Shown piece by piece: positions 23,538-33,574 of a DNA stretch of 39,952 nt. How positions within the stretch are numbered: the stretch's first letter is position 1; every line of letters begins with the position of its first letter. This DNA is from Selaginella moellendorffii (Eukaryota; Streptophyta; Lycopodiopsida; Selaginellales; Selaginellaceae). Location: contig NW_003314318.1 in assembly GCF_000143415.4 (NCBI RefSeq), positions 162,678-202,629 of the forward strand, read 5' to 3'. The position numbers were made by a program, and so were the translations under genes. Below the pieces are notes generated by a model. It worked only from the letters and a program-made list of their open reading frames with translations, made no database searches and was not told the DNA's origin.

Positions 23538-25184
23538 ATGATGGTGGTGTTTGATCCAGGCAGCCTTACTGCCAATCCCCAACTCCAGCAAGCCCTCGCC
23601 CGAATGGAGCAAGATCGATCAATCGACTACACGGACTACGCAAAACTCCTCAAGCAGTGTGGAGATTCCAAATCCCTCGAGGACGGAAGGCTCGTCCACA
23701 CGCACATCCAAACCAATGGCCACGTCCACAACAGATTCCTCACGAACCACGTCATTCACATGTACGGAAGATGCGGCAGTGTGGAAGATGCCCGCAAGGT
23801 CTTTGATTCCATGTCCGCCCCAAACGCGCATTCCTGGAATATCATGATCACGGCATATGCCCAGAACGGGCATCTTAACGAGGCGAGATGCCTCTTCGCC
23901 CAGATGCCCGACCTGGATGTTGTCACATGGAACGGAATGATCACGGCCTATTCTCAGAACGGGCATCCCAGAGATGCCCTCGGGATCTACTTCACCATGA
24001 ACTTGGAGGGTCTCCGGCCCAACAAGGTGACGCTCATCACCATTCTAAACGCGTGCTCCAAGCTCGGGGATTGGCACCAGGGCAGGATCCTCCACGACCA
24101 GATCGTCACCACCGGGTACCTCGCTGACGTCATGGTCGCGACTGCGCTGCTCGACATGCACGGAAAATGCGGCCGTACAGAGTACGCGAGGCGTGTGTTT
24201 GATGCGATGCCGGGCAAGAACGAGGTATCTTGGAGCGCCATGATATCGGCATATGCCGTGAACGGGCATATGCTCCAAGCTGGGAATCTTTTCCGTGCGC
24301 TGCCCGAGTGGAACGTGGTGGCGGCCACGGCCATGGTCCAGGGATATGCCCTGAAAGGGAATCTCGACACGGCCAAGGGAATGTTCGACGAGATGCCGTG
24401 GAGGAACGCTATCTCGTGGAATGCCCTCATGGCGGGATATGCCCAGAATGGGCAGGGCGACACGGCCGTCGATCTATTCCGGCGCATGGATCTGGACGGT
24501 GCACAGCCGTGTACGGTATCGGCCGTCATCGCCGTGGACGCTTGCACGGACACGGGCGCCATGGCTCAGGGCCGTGCCGTACATTGGAGCCTCCGCGAGT
24601 GTGGGATGGACGCCGACGTAGCGGTCGCGAATTCTCTCGTGAATTTCTTCGTGCGCTGCGGCCGGATCGACGAGGCGATGGGGATTTTCGGGGGAATCCG
24701 GCGCAAGAATGTGGTATCGTGGACGGGCGTGATGATCGCCTTCGCACAGCAGGGCGATGTCGATGAGGCGATGCGCGTCTTCTTCGTGATGCAAGCCGAG
24801 GGAGTGGAAGCGGACGAGATCGCCTTCATGATAATCCTGGGCGCTTGCAGCCACAGCGGCGTTCTAGAGGATGGAATCCACTGCTTCACCTCCCTGGTCC
24901 AGGATTACAAGATCCGGCCGGAGCTGGATCACTACCTGTGCATGATCGATCTCCTGGGGCGATCGGGGCTGCTGTTCGAGGCCGAGGATCTCATCAACAC
25001 GATGCCGTTCGAGCCCGATGCGGTGGCGTGGAGGATCTTGCTCAATGCGTGCCAGATGCATGGGAAATCCGAGGATGGAGCCGCGGCGGCGATGGAGCTC
25101 TTTGGCATCAATGGCAAGGAGCGAAGCTCCTCGCCATACGTGATGATTTCAAATATGTGGAGGAAGAAGTCCAAGAAACCCTAG
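23538..25184 (+). CDS. intronless PLS-class PPR protein, truncated E motif
   Basis: A single exon of 548 residues. Tandem PPR motifs are plain: FLTNHVIHMYGRCGSVEDAR, HSWNIMITAYAQNGHLNEAR, VVTWNGMITAYSQNGHPRDA, VATALLDMHGKCGRTEYAR and so on. They lead to an E-type end (HYLCMIDLLGRSGLLFEAED, MPFEPDAVAWRILLNACQMH, SSPYVMISNM). The E motif stops after ISNM and is replaced by WRKKSKKP and a stop, whereas family members usually continue with about 15 or more residues; there is no E+ or DYW domain. Such proteins bind organellar RNA for editing or processing and would need a partner for catalysis. The N-terminus is short and not a convincing transit peptide. ATG at 23538 (or 23541) is the first in frame. 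The next gene starts 10 bp after the stop. Confidence 0.9.
   Translation: MMVVFDPGSLTANPQLQQALARMEQDRSIDYTDYAKLLKQCGDSKSLEDGRLVHTHIQTNGHVHNRFLTNHVIHMYGRCGSVEDARKVFDSMSAPNAHSWNIMITAYAQNGHLNEARCLFAQMPDLDVVTWNGMITAYSQNGHPRDALGIYFTMNLEGLRPNKVTLITILNACSKLGDWHQGRILHDQIVTTGYLADVMVATALLDMHGKCGRTEYARRVFDAMPGKNEVSWSAMISAYAVNGHMLQAGNLFRALPEWNVVAATAMVQGYALKGNLDTAKGMFDEMPWRNAISWNALMAGYAQNGQGDTAVDLFRRMDLDGAQPCTVSAVIAVDACTDTGAMAQGRAVHWSLRECGMDADVAVANSLVNFFVRCGRIDEAMGIFGGIRRKNVVSWTGVMIAFAQQGDVDEAMRVFFVMQAEGVEADEIAFMIILGACSHSGVLEDGIHCFTSLVQDYKIRPELDHYLCMIDLLGRSGLLFEAEDLINTMPFEPDAVAWRILLNACQMHGKSEDGAAAAMELFGINGKERSSSPYVMISNMWRKKSKKP
25176..25184 (+). promoter_or_regulatory. telo-box AAACCCTAG overlapping the PPR stop codon
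   Basis: The nine bases AAACCCTAG end in the TAG stop of the PPR gene and lie 10 bp before the ATG of the next gene. Telo-boxes are typical of 5' leaders and proximal promoters of plant growth genes, so this is probably part of the downstream gene's leader that the PPR frame reads into. Confidence 0.5.
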
Positions 25185-25194
25185 CGCGCTGGCG

Positions 25195-26261
25195 ATGGCG
25201 ATGGCGGAGGAAGATTTTGGCGACGCGGAGCTCTGGGCCGCGATCGACAGCGCCGCTGCTGCGAGGTATGGCGGGGACAGATCGATTGTTGTTTCCTCTC
25301 GATTCCAGCAGCAGCAATCTCCTCCCGCTCGGCGGCATCCACTCGTGGAGCTCCCGCCCTCTCCGCAGCAGCAGCCGGGGCTAGGACTAGGCTACATTGT
25401 GCCGCGCATGGCTGCTAGATCCGACGCCATCGCCCCTCCCTCTCTCAAGCGCCAGCAGTCGCATTTTCCCGATGGCCACATTCCAGTCAGGCAAAAGCAA
25501 AGCTCGTATCTTGGGAGTATCGTGGCTCGCGACGCTGGGCGTCCAAGCTCCTCCTGGACGAATCAAAACGAGAACCAGCAACCCAGCACTACCAATCACA
25601 ACGTTTCGCCGTGGATGCCACAGCAGGAGATCCCTTCTTCGACTGTTTTTCGGCAGCTCCAGGACGCAGCCATGGCGGTAACCATGATTTCTTCTTTCTG
25701 TGACTTCCTTACCAGCTTTTTTCTCTTTTCTTCTCGGCTAGATCTTGGAGAAGGGAGACTATCTCATGATGCAAGGGAAGCCATTCATTCGAAAGTCTGG
25801 TCAGTTTTTTTCTTTCTCGTCTTGAACCGAAGCAAGGATTTAATCTCTCGTTTATGCGTGTGTGCCAGGATGGAGGAAGATCGCTTTCTTTTTCAGCATT
25901 TCTTTCGAGATCAAGGAGAGGAAAATCGAGTATGATCAAAACACAAATGTTCTTCGTGCCGAGTTTGTGGTCAGAGCGTCTATGCAGTACGTATGCCCGT
26001 TTTTCTTCCTTTGCTATAGTATGTACGAGACACTTGCAGATCCGGGAGGTTTTCTGACGGGTGGGGGTCTTGCGACTTGAGAGAGAAGAGATTCTCTAAA
26101 CCAAACCATGATATTCCAAGCACAGCAGAAACAAGAGCCAAGACTAGAGCTTGCCAGGTTCTTCTCTGAAATTTTCTCTATGATGTCATTTATTGACTTG
26201 ACATCGCTGTGATCAGGATCTACTCGGCATTGGTGAATACAAGTCTGGTGGAAACATTTAG
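25195..26261 (+). CDS. conserved plant protein of unknown function
   Basis: Five exons, 25195-25677, 25742-25799, 25869-25986, 26040-26157 and 26217-26261, encode 273 residues with consistent phase. The first 150 residues are Gln, Ser and Pro rich after an acidic start (EEDFGDAELWAAIDSAAAA). The C-terminal 115 residues are compact and look strongly conserved: ILEKGDYLMMQGKPFIRKSG, WRKIAFFFSISFEIKERKIE, ASMQSGRFSDGWGSCDLREK, and a tail RFSKPNHDIPSTAETRA ... ACQDLLGIGEY. I recall this C-terminal pattern from uncharacterised plant proteins but cannot name a function; the basic, Cys- and Trp-containing end might bind nucleic acid, which is speculation. It starts 10 bp after a PPR stop codon and converges on the P450 gene with 31 bp between stops. 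Confidence 0.82.
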
Positions 26262-26292
26262 CCTTCAGGTTGGTTCTACGACACAACTCTTC

Positions 26293-27811
26293 CTAAGCGT
26301 ATAACTCTTTAGCCAGCCTTGGCGTTGCAGAAACCATGAGATTTTTGTTTCTGCGTGTCGCTCCGCCCGTTGACTCGCCCATATCAACCTCTCGTCCTTC
26401 GAGAGTTGCCAGATCAAACGCCTGAATCACAGTGGCGACTGAGAGCGGAAGCATCCTCATGGCCATCAGGTATCCAGCACAGGTCCTCCTTCCCGCACCA
26501 AATGGCAGCAACGAGAAGTCATCTCCAGTGAGCTTGACATCTCGCTCCAAGAATCTCTCGGGCACAAACTCCAGTGGCCTGTCCCAGGTTGACGGGTCCC
26601 GGCCGATAGCCCACGCGTTGACGAAGATGGTGGATTTAGCAGGAATGTCGTACTCGCCGATCTTAGAAGCAGCGGGATTGTGGTGAGGGAGCAGCAGTGG
26701 GAGTGGCGGGTGCAACCTCAAGCTCTCCTTGATAACAGCGTGAAGATAAGGCAGCCTTGGAAGGTCGGATTCTTGGACGAGCCGAGATGAACCGACGACT
26801 TGGTCGATCTCCTTCTGAGCCCTGGACAGGATAGCAGGATGGCGAACTAGCTCGGCCAGTGTAAAGTCGATGGAGGTTTGGGACGTGTTTATTCCGGCAA
26901 TGAAGAAATCCTGGCAGAAGAGAAGAACCAAGATCAGGCTCGACCAAGGAAGGAACAAGACTTACGCTGAGAAGCCCGATCGTCTGGATGTGGGTGAGAC
27001 CATCCTCCCCATTGAGATTGACGAGCACGTCGACAAAGTCCTCGACTTCCCGCGACGAGCTCTTGTGGTGCGCGATGATCTTCTCCATCAGGCTCTTGAT
27101 CGGCGGCATCACCACGTACTTGAACCTGCGCTCCAGGCCTTGAACGTCAAAGCGCCTGAGGAACGGGAAGAGGTCCCCGAGGTTGACATTCAAGAGCTCT
27201 TCGCCAGCCTTCTCGAAGATCCCATTGAGCGACCGTGCATCGATTCCCAGGCTCTTATCATCGGTGCCGACGAGAAGGTTGACGACGCCTTGGACAACAG
27301 CGGCATTGGTGGCAGCAGTGAGATCTACGACTTCCGGCCCCTCGTCCAAGATGTTCTTGATCATCGCCTTCACCTCCCGGTGCCGGACGGAAGCGGTGGT
27401 GTTGAGCTTGGAGGGCGTGAAGAGATGCGTGGCCGAGACTCGCCTCATGAGCTTCCAGGTCTCCCCGTAAGGCGCGACGCCGAGATCATTGTAGTCGAAG
27501 CTGATCTGCCGGAGGTTGCCAAGGTCTGGCCGGGACGCAAACTCCAAGTCGCGGGACTTGAGCACCTCTCTCGCGGCGGCGGCACTGTTGATGGCGACGG
27601 TGGGAACCATTCCGAGCTTGAAGTAGACGACGGGGCCATACTTTCGGCCGAGCTCCGCGAAGAAGATGGGGAGAGGCTCCTTGACGATGAAGAGGGAGCC
27701 GACGATCGGCCAGGGGAATGGTCCTGGAGGAAGCTTGAGACGCGCTCGAAGATTGCGAGACCACCAGAGGAGGATGAGCAGTGCTAGAGCTAAGAACCAA
27801 GCGCCTTCCAT
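26293..27811 (-). CDS. cytochrome P450, A-type (CYP71 clan-like)
   Basis: Two exons, 27811-26966 and 26910-26293, encode 487 residues, a normal P450 length. An N-terminal membrane anchor (WFLALALLILLWW) is followed by the proline hinge LPPGPFPWP. The I-helix oxygen-binding motif reads AGINTS (residues 287-292), with Asn in place of the usual Asp/Glu. The ExxR of the K-helix is in KESLRLHP (344-347), PERF is at 399-402, and the haem-binding loop is FGAGRRTCAG with Cys 426. The single intron just before the I-helix block is the classical A-type position. It should be an ER-bound monooxygenase working with NADPH-P450 reductase; the substrate cannot be inferred. Its start is 131 bp downstream of the BAHD stop on the same strand, suggesting a shared pathway. 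Confidence 0.93.
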
Positions 27812-27942
27812 GAGAGTATACAGTGTTCTAAGGCTCCAAAGGGGTTTTTTTATCTCCTTCTCTTTTGTCTTCTTTGGACAAGACTCGAGTGGAATCGAAT
27901 CTTCATTGTTTTAGTTTGGCACTCGACTATCAAGCTATACTA

Positions 27943-29363
27943 TCAAAGGTGGAGCTTGTTCATGACTTCTTGCTCCAAGCAAACGTAAGCAATCACATCA
28001 CCCTCTCTTCGCGCTGGGAAGTAGTAAACTTTGCCATCTTCGATCACGGGAAAGATGGCCACTCCGCAAGCTCTGCCGAATCCAAAGTCCTGGAAAACCG
28101 GGAAGTAGAAGGAGCTCCCGACATTCACATCCTTGTCCAGCGCCAATCTCGGCATCACTGTAAACTCGCCACCGCGAGAAGATCCAACCAACTTGCAGTA
28201 GAAACTCACCTCCTCCTCGTCACTGCTCTGGATGATCTTCTCCTTGACAAGCCGAGCTCCTCGCTCCAATCCTTTGTGGGAGAGTAGCTCCCCAGCGCTG
28301 GTGGAGGTCCTAGCCATCATGGCCGCCTCGCCAACGTAGCCGGCCGGGAGAGCTTTGACTTTCCCGCGGCAGTTGACCGCGAAGAACAGTGCCGTTGACT
28401 CGCGGTCGTGGAGTTGCCTCGCGCGGCAGATCTCCCTCCAGATGTGGGCGGTGAGGAGCTGGAAGGTGGTGAGCCCGGGATTCTCCCGCTTGAGCGATCC
28501 AATCTCCTCCTTTGCGAAAGAGAAGCATTTCATGGCGGTGGTGGAGCTTGGATCGTTGCCGTGAGGGGCGGAGAAGTTGCGAACGACGTCCGAGTTCTTC
28601 CACAGCATGAAATCCGGTGGGAGCTCGATCTCCAGCTTCTCGTCGCGCGGGAGAATCGCGATGGTGGATGGAGTTTCCATGACCACCGGCTCCAGCGACG
28701 GGGATTCGCCGCGGCTTATCTCGGACCACGACTTGACGAAGTGCCATGCTCCGGTCCCATCCAGGACTTGGTGATTGAACTTCACGGAGATGCAAATCCC
28801 ACCGCATGCGAATCTCGTCACCTTGCATCACAGGAGAGGAGAAATCGTTTTCATACTTTTGTGAATGCTTGCTTGCTTACCTGTGTGATGAATAGAGGAT
28901 GATCCAAAGTCCATGGCCACTTGAGAAGATGATCTCCAGTTTGTGCCAGATCCAGGAGCATTCTCAGCGGGATTCCCACATAGTGGCCATTCACCTCGTT
29001 CTTTGCAAGCTCGTCAAGAGAGACTCCCGCGACCGCCTCGATGAAGAGCACTCCTTTTCCATTGCAGACAAGCTCCATTCCACCGCCATCTTCCTTGACC
29101 AGCAATCTCCCAGCGATGGGATAAAACCCGGTGAGCGCCTTGCCGAGGGAATCCTTAAGCTTCGCTACAATGTCGTCGAAACAAGGAGGATCATCGACTG
29201 GATTCTTGAAGAAGAGAAAGCGAGTTCTGTAAGGCAGGAACCATGTCATATGCGAAAGAGCCGAGGGGATAAGCTTGGCAATAGGAGACTCGAGCTTCTC
29301 CCGTGGAGGAACCAAGCAACTGTTCTTCACCACCACTTTCGAGTGGATCAGCTTGGATTCCAT
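27943..29363 (-). CDS. BAHD-family acyl-CoA-dependent acyltransferase
   Basis: Two exons, 29363-28881 and 28821-27943, encode 453 residues. The catalytic HXXXD motif is HQVLD (residues 178-182) within FNHQVLDGTGAWHF, and the structural DFGWG motif is present as DFGFG (406-410). The N-terminal pattern FYPIAGRL is also typical. The single intron just before the HXXXD block matches the usual BAHD position. These cytosolic enzymes move acyl groups from CoA thioesters (hydroxycinnamoyl, acetyl, benzoyl and others) to alcohols or amines in lignin, wax and specialised metabolism. Donor and acceptor are not predictable here. It sits between a P450 and a PPR gene on the same strand; a truncated relative lies at 31309-31548. 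Confidence 0.93.
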
Positions 29364-29577
29364 CTCGTGGGCTTTTCCAAAACGATTACTCTTTTAACCT
29401 CGTAGATCTCCCAGTGCCCCACGTTTTGTTCGTGGATCGACCGACACTGCTTTAAACGTGTTCCTTTGTGACCTTCAGCTTTTATGGCAAAAAAGTTGGC
29501 GTGTAAAGATGACAGTGACTCCATAGCCAAGAACTTACGAGTTCTCCTGTGAAACGGGATTGCGATGCCACGCAACG

Positions 29578-31170
29578 CTACCCTGGATTATCTTTCTTGT
29601 CCACGTAGAGATTGAAGAGCAACACGTAAGGAGCATCACTCCCGGGATCCAGCTCCAGCAACCTCCTCGCAACTCGACCACCCCGCTTGAAATCTCCATG
29701 AACTTTGCAAGCGGCCAGCAGCGCTTTCCACTGCATGATTCTCTCCGCGGCGTCATCGGGAGAGATCTTGTCCACCATTCTCTCGGCCTCCTCCAATCGC
29801 CCAGCTCGTCCCAGGAGATCGATCATGCAGCCCAAGTGCTCGCTCGAGGGGGTGATCCGGTAGTCGGCGATCATCGACGAGAGGTTGTAGACCGCGTCGT
29901 CGAGGCGACCAACGTGGCCGCAAGCCGCGATGGCGCTCACGAAGGTGATGCTGTTGGGCCTCTCCCCGGCTTGCTTGAGCGCGTTGAAGAGCTTGAGCGC
30001 TTCCATGGCGTGGCCGTGCTGCGCGTAGGCGGAGATCATCGTGTTCCAGCACAGGATGCTCTTCCCGGCAATGCCATCGAAAGTGGATCTCGCGAGGCCG
30101 AGAGCTCCACACTTCCTGTAAGTGGTGACGAGCGCCGTGCCGGTGATGACGCTCACGCGAATCCCACTGGCGAGGATCCGCGAGTGGAAGCTTTTCGCCA
30201 TCTGCAAGCTCGAGGACGCCTCCAGCACGCTGACGAACGAGACCGCATCGTGCTTGATCCCATCCAGATCGAGCTCCCAGAAGAGCTGGAGCGCTTCTCT
30301 GTGATGCCCGTTCTGCGCATACGCAGCCATCATCGCAGTTCGCGACACCAAGTTCATCGCTTCCAATCTCTCGAACGAGCGCCTGGCTCGATCGACGTGA
30401 CCGCATTTGCCGAGAGCAAAGACGAGAGCCGAGACCACGGTTTCTGCCGAAGAAATCGAGCTCTCGCTTCCCTCGATTCGGGAGTGGAGAATCTCGCAGC
30501 AAAATCTATCCCCGAGACCAGCACAGGCCTCCAAAAGAACAGTAAAGGTGACACAATTTGGTTTCACTCCTTCCAAATCCATGCTCTTGAGGAGCTCCAG
30601 CGCTTCTTTGTAATGCCCAGTATTGGCAAATGCCGAGATCATAGCAGTCCACGAGACAACGTTCCTCTCTTTGATCCAACCAAACGCCGCGATGGCTCGA
30701 TCGATTCTCTCAAGCTTCCCGTGCATATGTACAATCGCGGTGCCGACGAAAACATCGGATTCAAGCCCCGCCTCGATGATCCTCGCCTGGATCTCCATAC
30801 CGTACTGCCCAAGCGCGCCGTCCGTACACGCCTCCACGATGGTGGTGAAGGCGTGCTTGTCGGGTCTCACGCCGCCGAGCTCCATCCACCGGAAGCACAG
30901 CACGGCGTCGCGGAACCTGGCGTTGGCGGCGAATGCCGCGGCCATGATCGTCCAGGAGACGACATTCCTGGCATGGATCGTCTGGAAAATGGCGCACGCG
31001 CTCGCGAGATCCCCCATCTTGCCATACATTGCCACCAAGAGATTTGGGAGGAGTGTGTCGCGATGGAATCCAAGCTGCGCGATCGATGCACGGATGATCT
31101 TCGCTTGCCACTGGTGCCGGCATTCTTTTATCGCTGCTACGCACCACGCCCTCGAGGATCCAAGTTGCAT
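29578..31170 (-). CDS. intronless PLS-class PPR protein with E-type end
   Basis: A single exon; the first in-frame ATG is at 31170 and gives 530 residues. The frame continues 15 codons further upstream without an ATG. PPR blocks are evident: LLPNLLVAMYGKMGDLASAC, NVVSWTIMAAAFAANARFRD, FVGTAIVHMHGKLERIDRAI, NVVSWTAMISAFANTGHYKE, ILCWNTMISAYAQHGHAMEA. The end is of E type (CMIDLLGRAGRLEEAERMVD, QWKALLAACKVHGDFKRGG, APYVLLFNLYVDKK), without a DYW domain. The protein begins almost directly in repeats (MQLGSSRAWCVAAIKECR), so a targeting sequence is absent or lies in an unseen exon. Several motifs deviate (FGWIKERN, FALGKCGHVDR), but the long frame argues for a working gene. The predicted role is organellar RNA binding. 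Confidence 0.87.
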   Translation of the reverse strand: MQLGSSRAWCVAAIKECRHQWQAKIIRASIAQLGFHRDTLLPNLLVAMYGKMGDLASACAIFQTIHARNVVSWTIMAAAFAANARFRDAVLCFRWMELGGVRPDKHAFTTIVEACTDGALGQYGMEIQARIIEAGLESDVFVGTAIVHMHGKLERIDRAIAAFGWIKERNVVSWTAMISAFANTGHYKEALELLKSMDLEGVKPNCVTFTVLLEACAGLGDRFCCEILHSRIEGSESSISSAETVVSALVFALGKCGHVDRARRSFERLEAMNLVSRTAMMAAYAQNGHHREALQLFWELDLDGIKHDAVSFVSVLEASSSLQMAKSFHSRILASGIRVSVITGTALVTTYRKCGALGLARSTFDGIAGKSILCWNTMISAYAQHGHAMEALKLFNALKQAGERPNSITFVSAIAACGHVGRLDDAVYNLSSMIADYRITPSSEHLGCMIDLLGRAGRLEEAERMVDKISPDDAAERIMQWKALLAACKVHGDFKRGGRVARRLLELDPGSDAPYVLLFNLYVDKKDNPG

Positions 31171-31308
31171 ACAAAAGAAAAATGGTTGCCACGTGGCAGA
31201 TCGACGCCTCGTCAATTATCCACGTAGATGCCACGTTAAAAATAAATTAAAGTTGATAACATTAATCCAACGGTTCTGCTTTAAAACGTCCTCTCTCCTC
31301 GGCGCTTC

Positions 31309-31548
31309 TTCCAAGATCACTGGTTCGTGCCTTACATGACTCACCTTCTCTTCTTCCCAAAGCCTCCTCCTCATCTCTCCTTAGAGGCCGTTTTAGCAAA
31401 TCTCAAGACCTCTTTTGTCAAGGCGCTGCTGGAGTTTTACCCTTTGGCGGGCAGATTGGTTGTGAGTGAAAGCGAGAATGGACTTGTGGTTTGCAATGAG
31501 AAAGACGCCCTCTTCATTGAAGCCAGTGCTACTAGTGAAGTGAGTGGT
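31309..31548 (+). pseudogene. BAHD acyltransferase 5' fragment
   Basis: The plus strand encodes DHWFVPYMTHLLFFPKPP, then VKALLEFYPLAGRLVVSESE and KDALFIEASATSEVSGL, which align with the first third of a BAHD enzyme (compare FYPIAGRL in the intact minus-strand gene). It has no recognisable start and stops abruptly at 31548, where the terminal repeat of a copia element begins. The HXXXD region and everything after it are absent. The frame inside the fragment is unbroken, so truncation looks fairly recent. Confidence 0.8.
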
Positions 31549-33574
31549 CTCATTCGCTATGAAGTATATGGAGCTCTTCTTCGCTCATGAGTCTGATCAT
31601 GGTATCGGAGCAAATGGGAGAGCGATCTGAGCAATCCTTCGAGACTGGATAGCGTTTGGGACGATTGAGCGGATTGGTGGGGCTGACCAATGGCTGCGTC
31701 AGCTTCCAATTCAGTCGATGTGGTGGCAGTGGATAGGTTGGATTGGCGAGAAGCATGCTGAGGCTGCTCCGCCGGAGAAAGATTGACGACCCATCTTCGT
31801 TTCCTTCTTCGTCTTTCGGGGACGAAGGCTCCAAATGCCATAAGTGGTGAGGGCGTAGTGTTGCAATCAGCGGTTTTGTGACAACTCCCACCACCTTATA
31901 GAAAACGAAGTTTTATGATCCTTGCTAGGGCCTTTCCTGTTTCTGTAATGACTAATTCCTTCTTTCTGGACTCAGCCGCCACAGATCACATGGTATGTGA
32001 CGATTCTCACCTGGAGGATTATCGCCCTACCGCAGGTGATCGTGTCCTCGTGGGGAATTCGGCTAGCATCCCAGTTCATGGAACAGGCACACTTGTAATC
32101 CACATGCCCGAGGGGTTTGGAAAAATGCCACGCAAACCGTTTCCTGCTGGTCGTGCTCATCGTGCTCGCGAGAAAATGGAGCTAGTCCACACCGATATCT
32201 GTGGTCCCATGCAGACGCTTGGACGAGGTGGTTATCGATATTTTCTCACATTTATCGATGATCTTTCTCGCTACACAGTGGTGTATTTTCTACGCTTCAA
32301 ATCTGAAGCTTTACAGCATTTTCTCCAGTTCAAAGCTGTTGACGAGACACGAACTGGGCAGCTCTTGAAACGACTCGGGTGTGATGGAGGTGGTGAGTAC
32401 ACATTCAATGAGTTCAATCGAGTTTGCCAAGAGGCTGGCATTCTTTGTGAATTCACAGTTGCATATTCTCCTCAGAAAAACAGGAAGAATCACACGTTGA
32501 TGGAAAGTGCACGTGCAATGCTACAGGTTAGTGGCCTTCCTAAGTCCTTTTGGGTTGACGCTATTAGCCTTGCTAACTACGTCCAAAATTAATTACCTAC
32601 AACCGCTGTGGATGGAAGAACTCCTGAGGAGGCCTGGACTGGCAGAAAGCCCTTGGTGGCACACTTGCGTATTTTTGGCTGTGAAGCTTGGGCTCATGTG
32701 CCTGCACAGCTGCGAAGAAAGCTTGATGCAAAGAGCATTGAATGTAAATTCTTGGGTTACAGCTTGGATCATGCTGCTTGGCATCTCTGAAATCCTGCTA
32801 CACAGAGATCATCAGCAGGGATGTGAACTTCAAGAAAGAGCCCCTACTCAGATCGTCTCGCAGCTTACCTGGTCCAAACACTGTGGGAGACTCTTCAACG
32901 GTAGGAGATCCTCCTGAGGAGCTTCTAGTAGGCTCTGTGACCATTCCTGTGACATATCCACCTGCTGCCCCCATTCCTACGGTGGACCACGCGCATAGGG
33001 AACCAGTCCCAAGCTTCAGCTGATTGGGCGGCAGATAACTCGTAAATCCCGATTAGGTTTTCAATTTGGGCATCCTTGAGCAGCAATCGATGGTAGCAAC
33101 TTGAAGCACAGAGGCTGAGTACTTCTCACACGCAGTTAAGAACTCGTTTGGCTCAGGGCTCTACTTGCGGAGATTGGTATTTTTCAGCAAGGTCCAACGA
33201 GGCTGTGGTGTGACAACCAGAGCTGCATCACCCTGGCTGCTAACCCTCGCTACCATTGCCGCACCAAGCATTTCGATATTTATCATCACTTTCTTCATGA
33301 GAAGACTAAAGAGGAGATTCTCGAGCTAGCATACTGTGCTACACATGGTGGCTGATATTTCACCAAGCCATTGGCTTATGATCGCTTTCTTCAGCACCGA
33401 GCTAGGTCTTGAGTGAGAGTCGAGGCTTCAGTGGGAATGTTGAGGATGGTGAATCCTCGCTCTCTCCACATCAGTACCACGTGGCATCCAAGGTCACGCC
33501 TCATGGCAGTTTGTCATATGACCCTCATTCGCTATGAAGAATATGGAGTTCTTCTTTGCTCACGAGTCTAATCA
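31549..33574 (+). mobile_element. deleted Ty1/copia retrotransposon
   Basis: A 51-bp terminal repeat (31549-31599 and 33524-33574, 5 mismatches by eye) flanks the element. TGGTATCGGAGC at 31600-31611 is a primer-binding site for initiator tRNA-Met. Coding relics in order: a protease-like FLDSAATDHM (about 31965-31995); an integrase core, HTDICGP and CDGGGEY, whose third catalytic segment is deleted (SPQKNRKNHTLME lacks the usual Glu-containing stretch); GYSLDHAAW (about 32757-32782); then RNase H end pieces LWCDNQSCITLAANPRYHC and RTKHFDIYHHF (33207-33300) with an internal stop. Most of the gag and the reverse transcriptase are missing. The right-hand LTR probably starts at TGTTGAGGATGG (33438), about 137 bp, so the left copy is truncated to its last 51 bp. 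The element is non-autonomous. Confidence 0.82.

Noticed and set aside
23619-24889. several minus-strand frames of 100-190 codons
   Set aside because: All are antisense to the PPR gene at 23538-25184 and reflect its GC-rich codon use.
26870-27787. 305-codon open frame on the plus strand
   Set aside because: Antisense shadow of P450 exon 1, which has all family motifs on the minus strand.
29560-31227. 555-codon open frame on the plus strand
   Set aside because: His-, Arg- and Asp-rich mirror of the intronless PPR gene; no recognisable motif.
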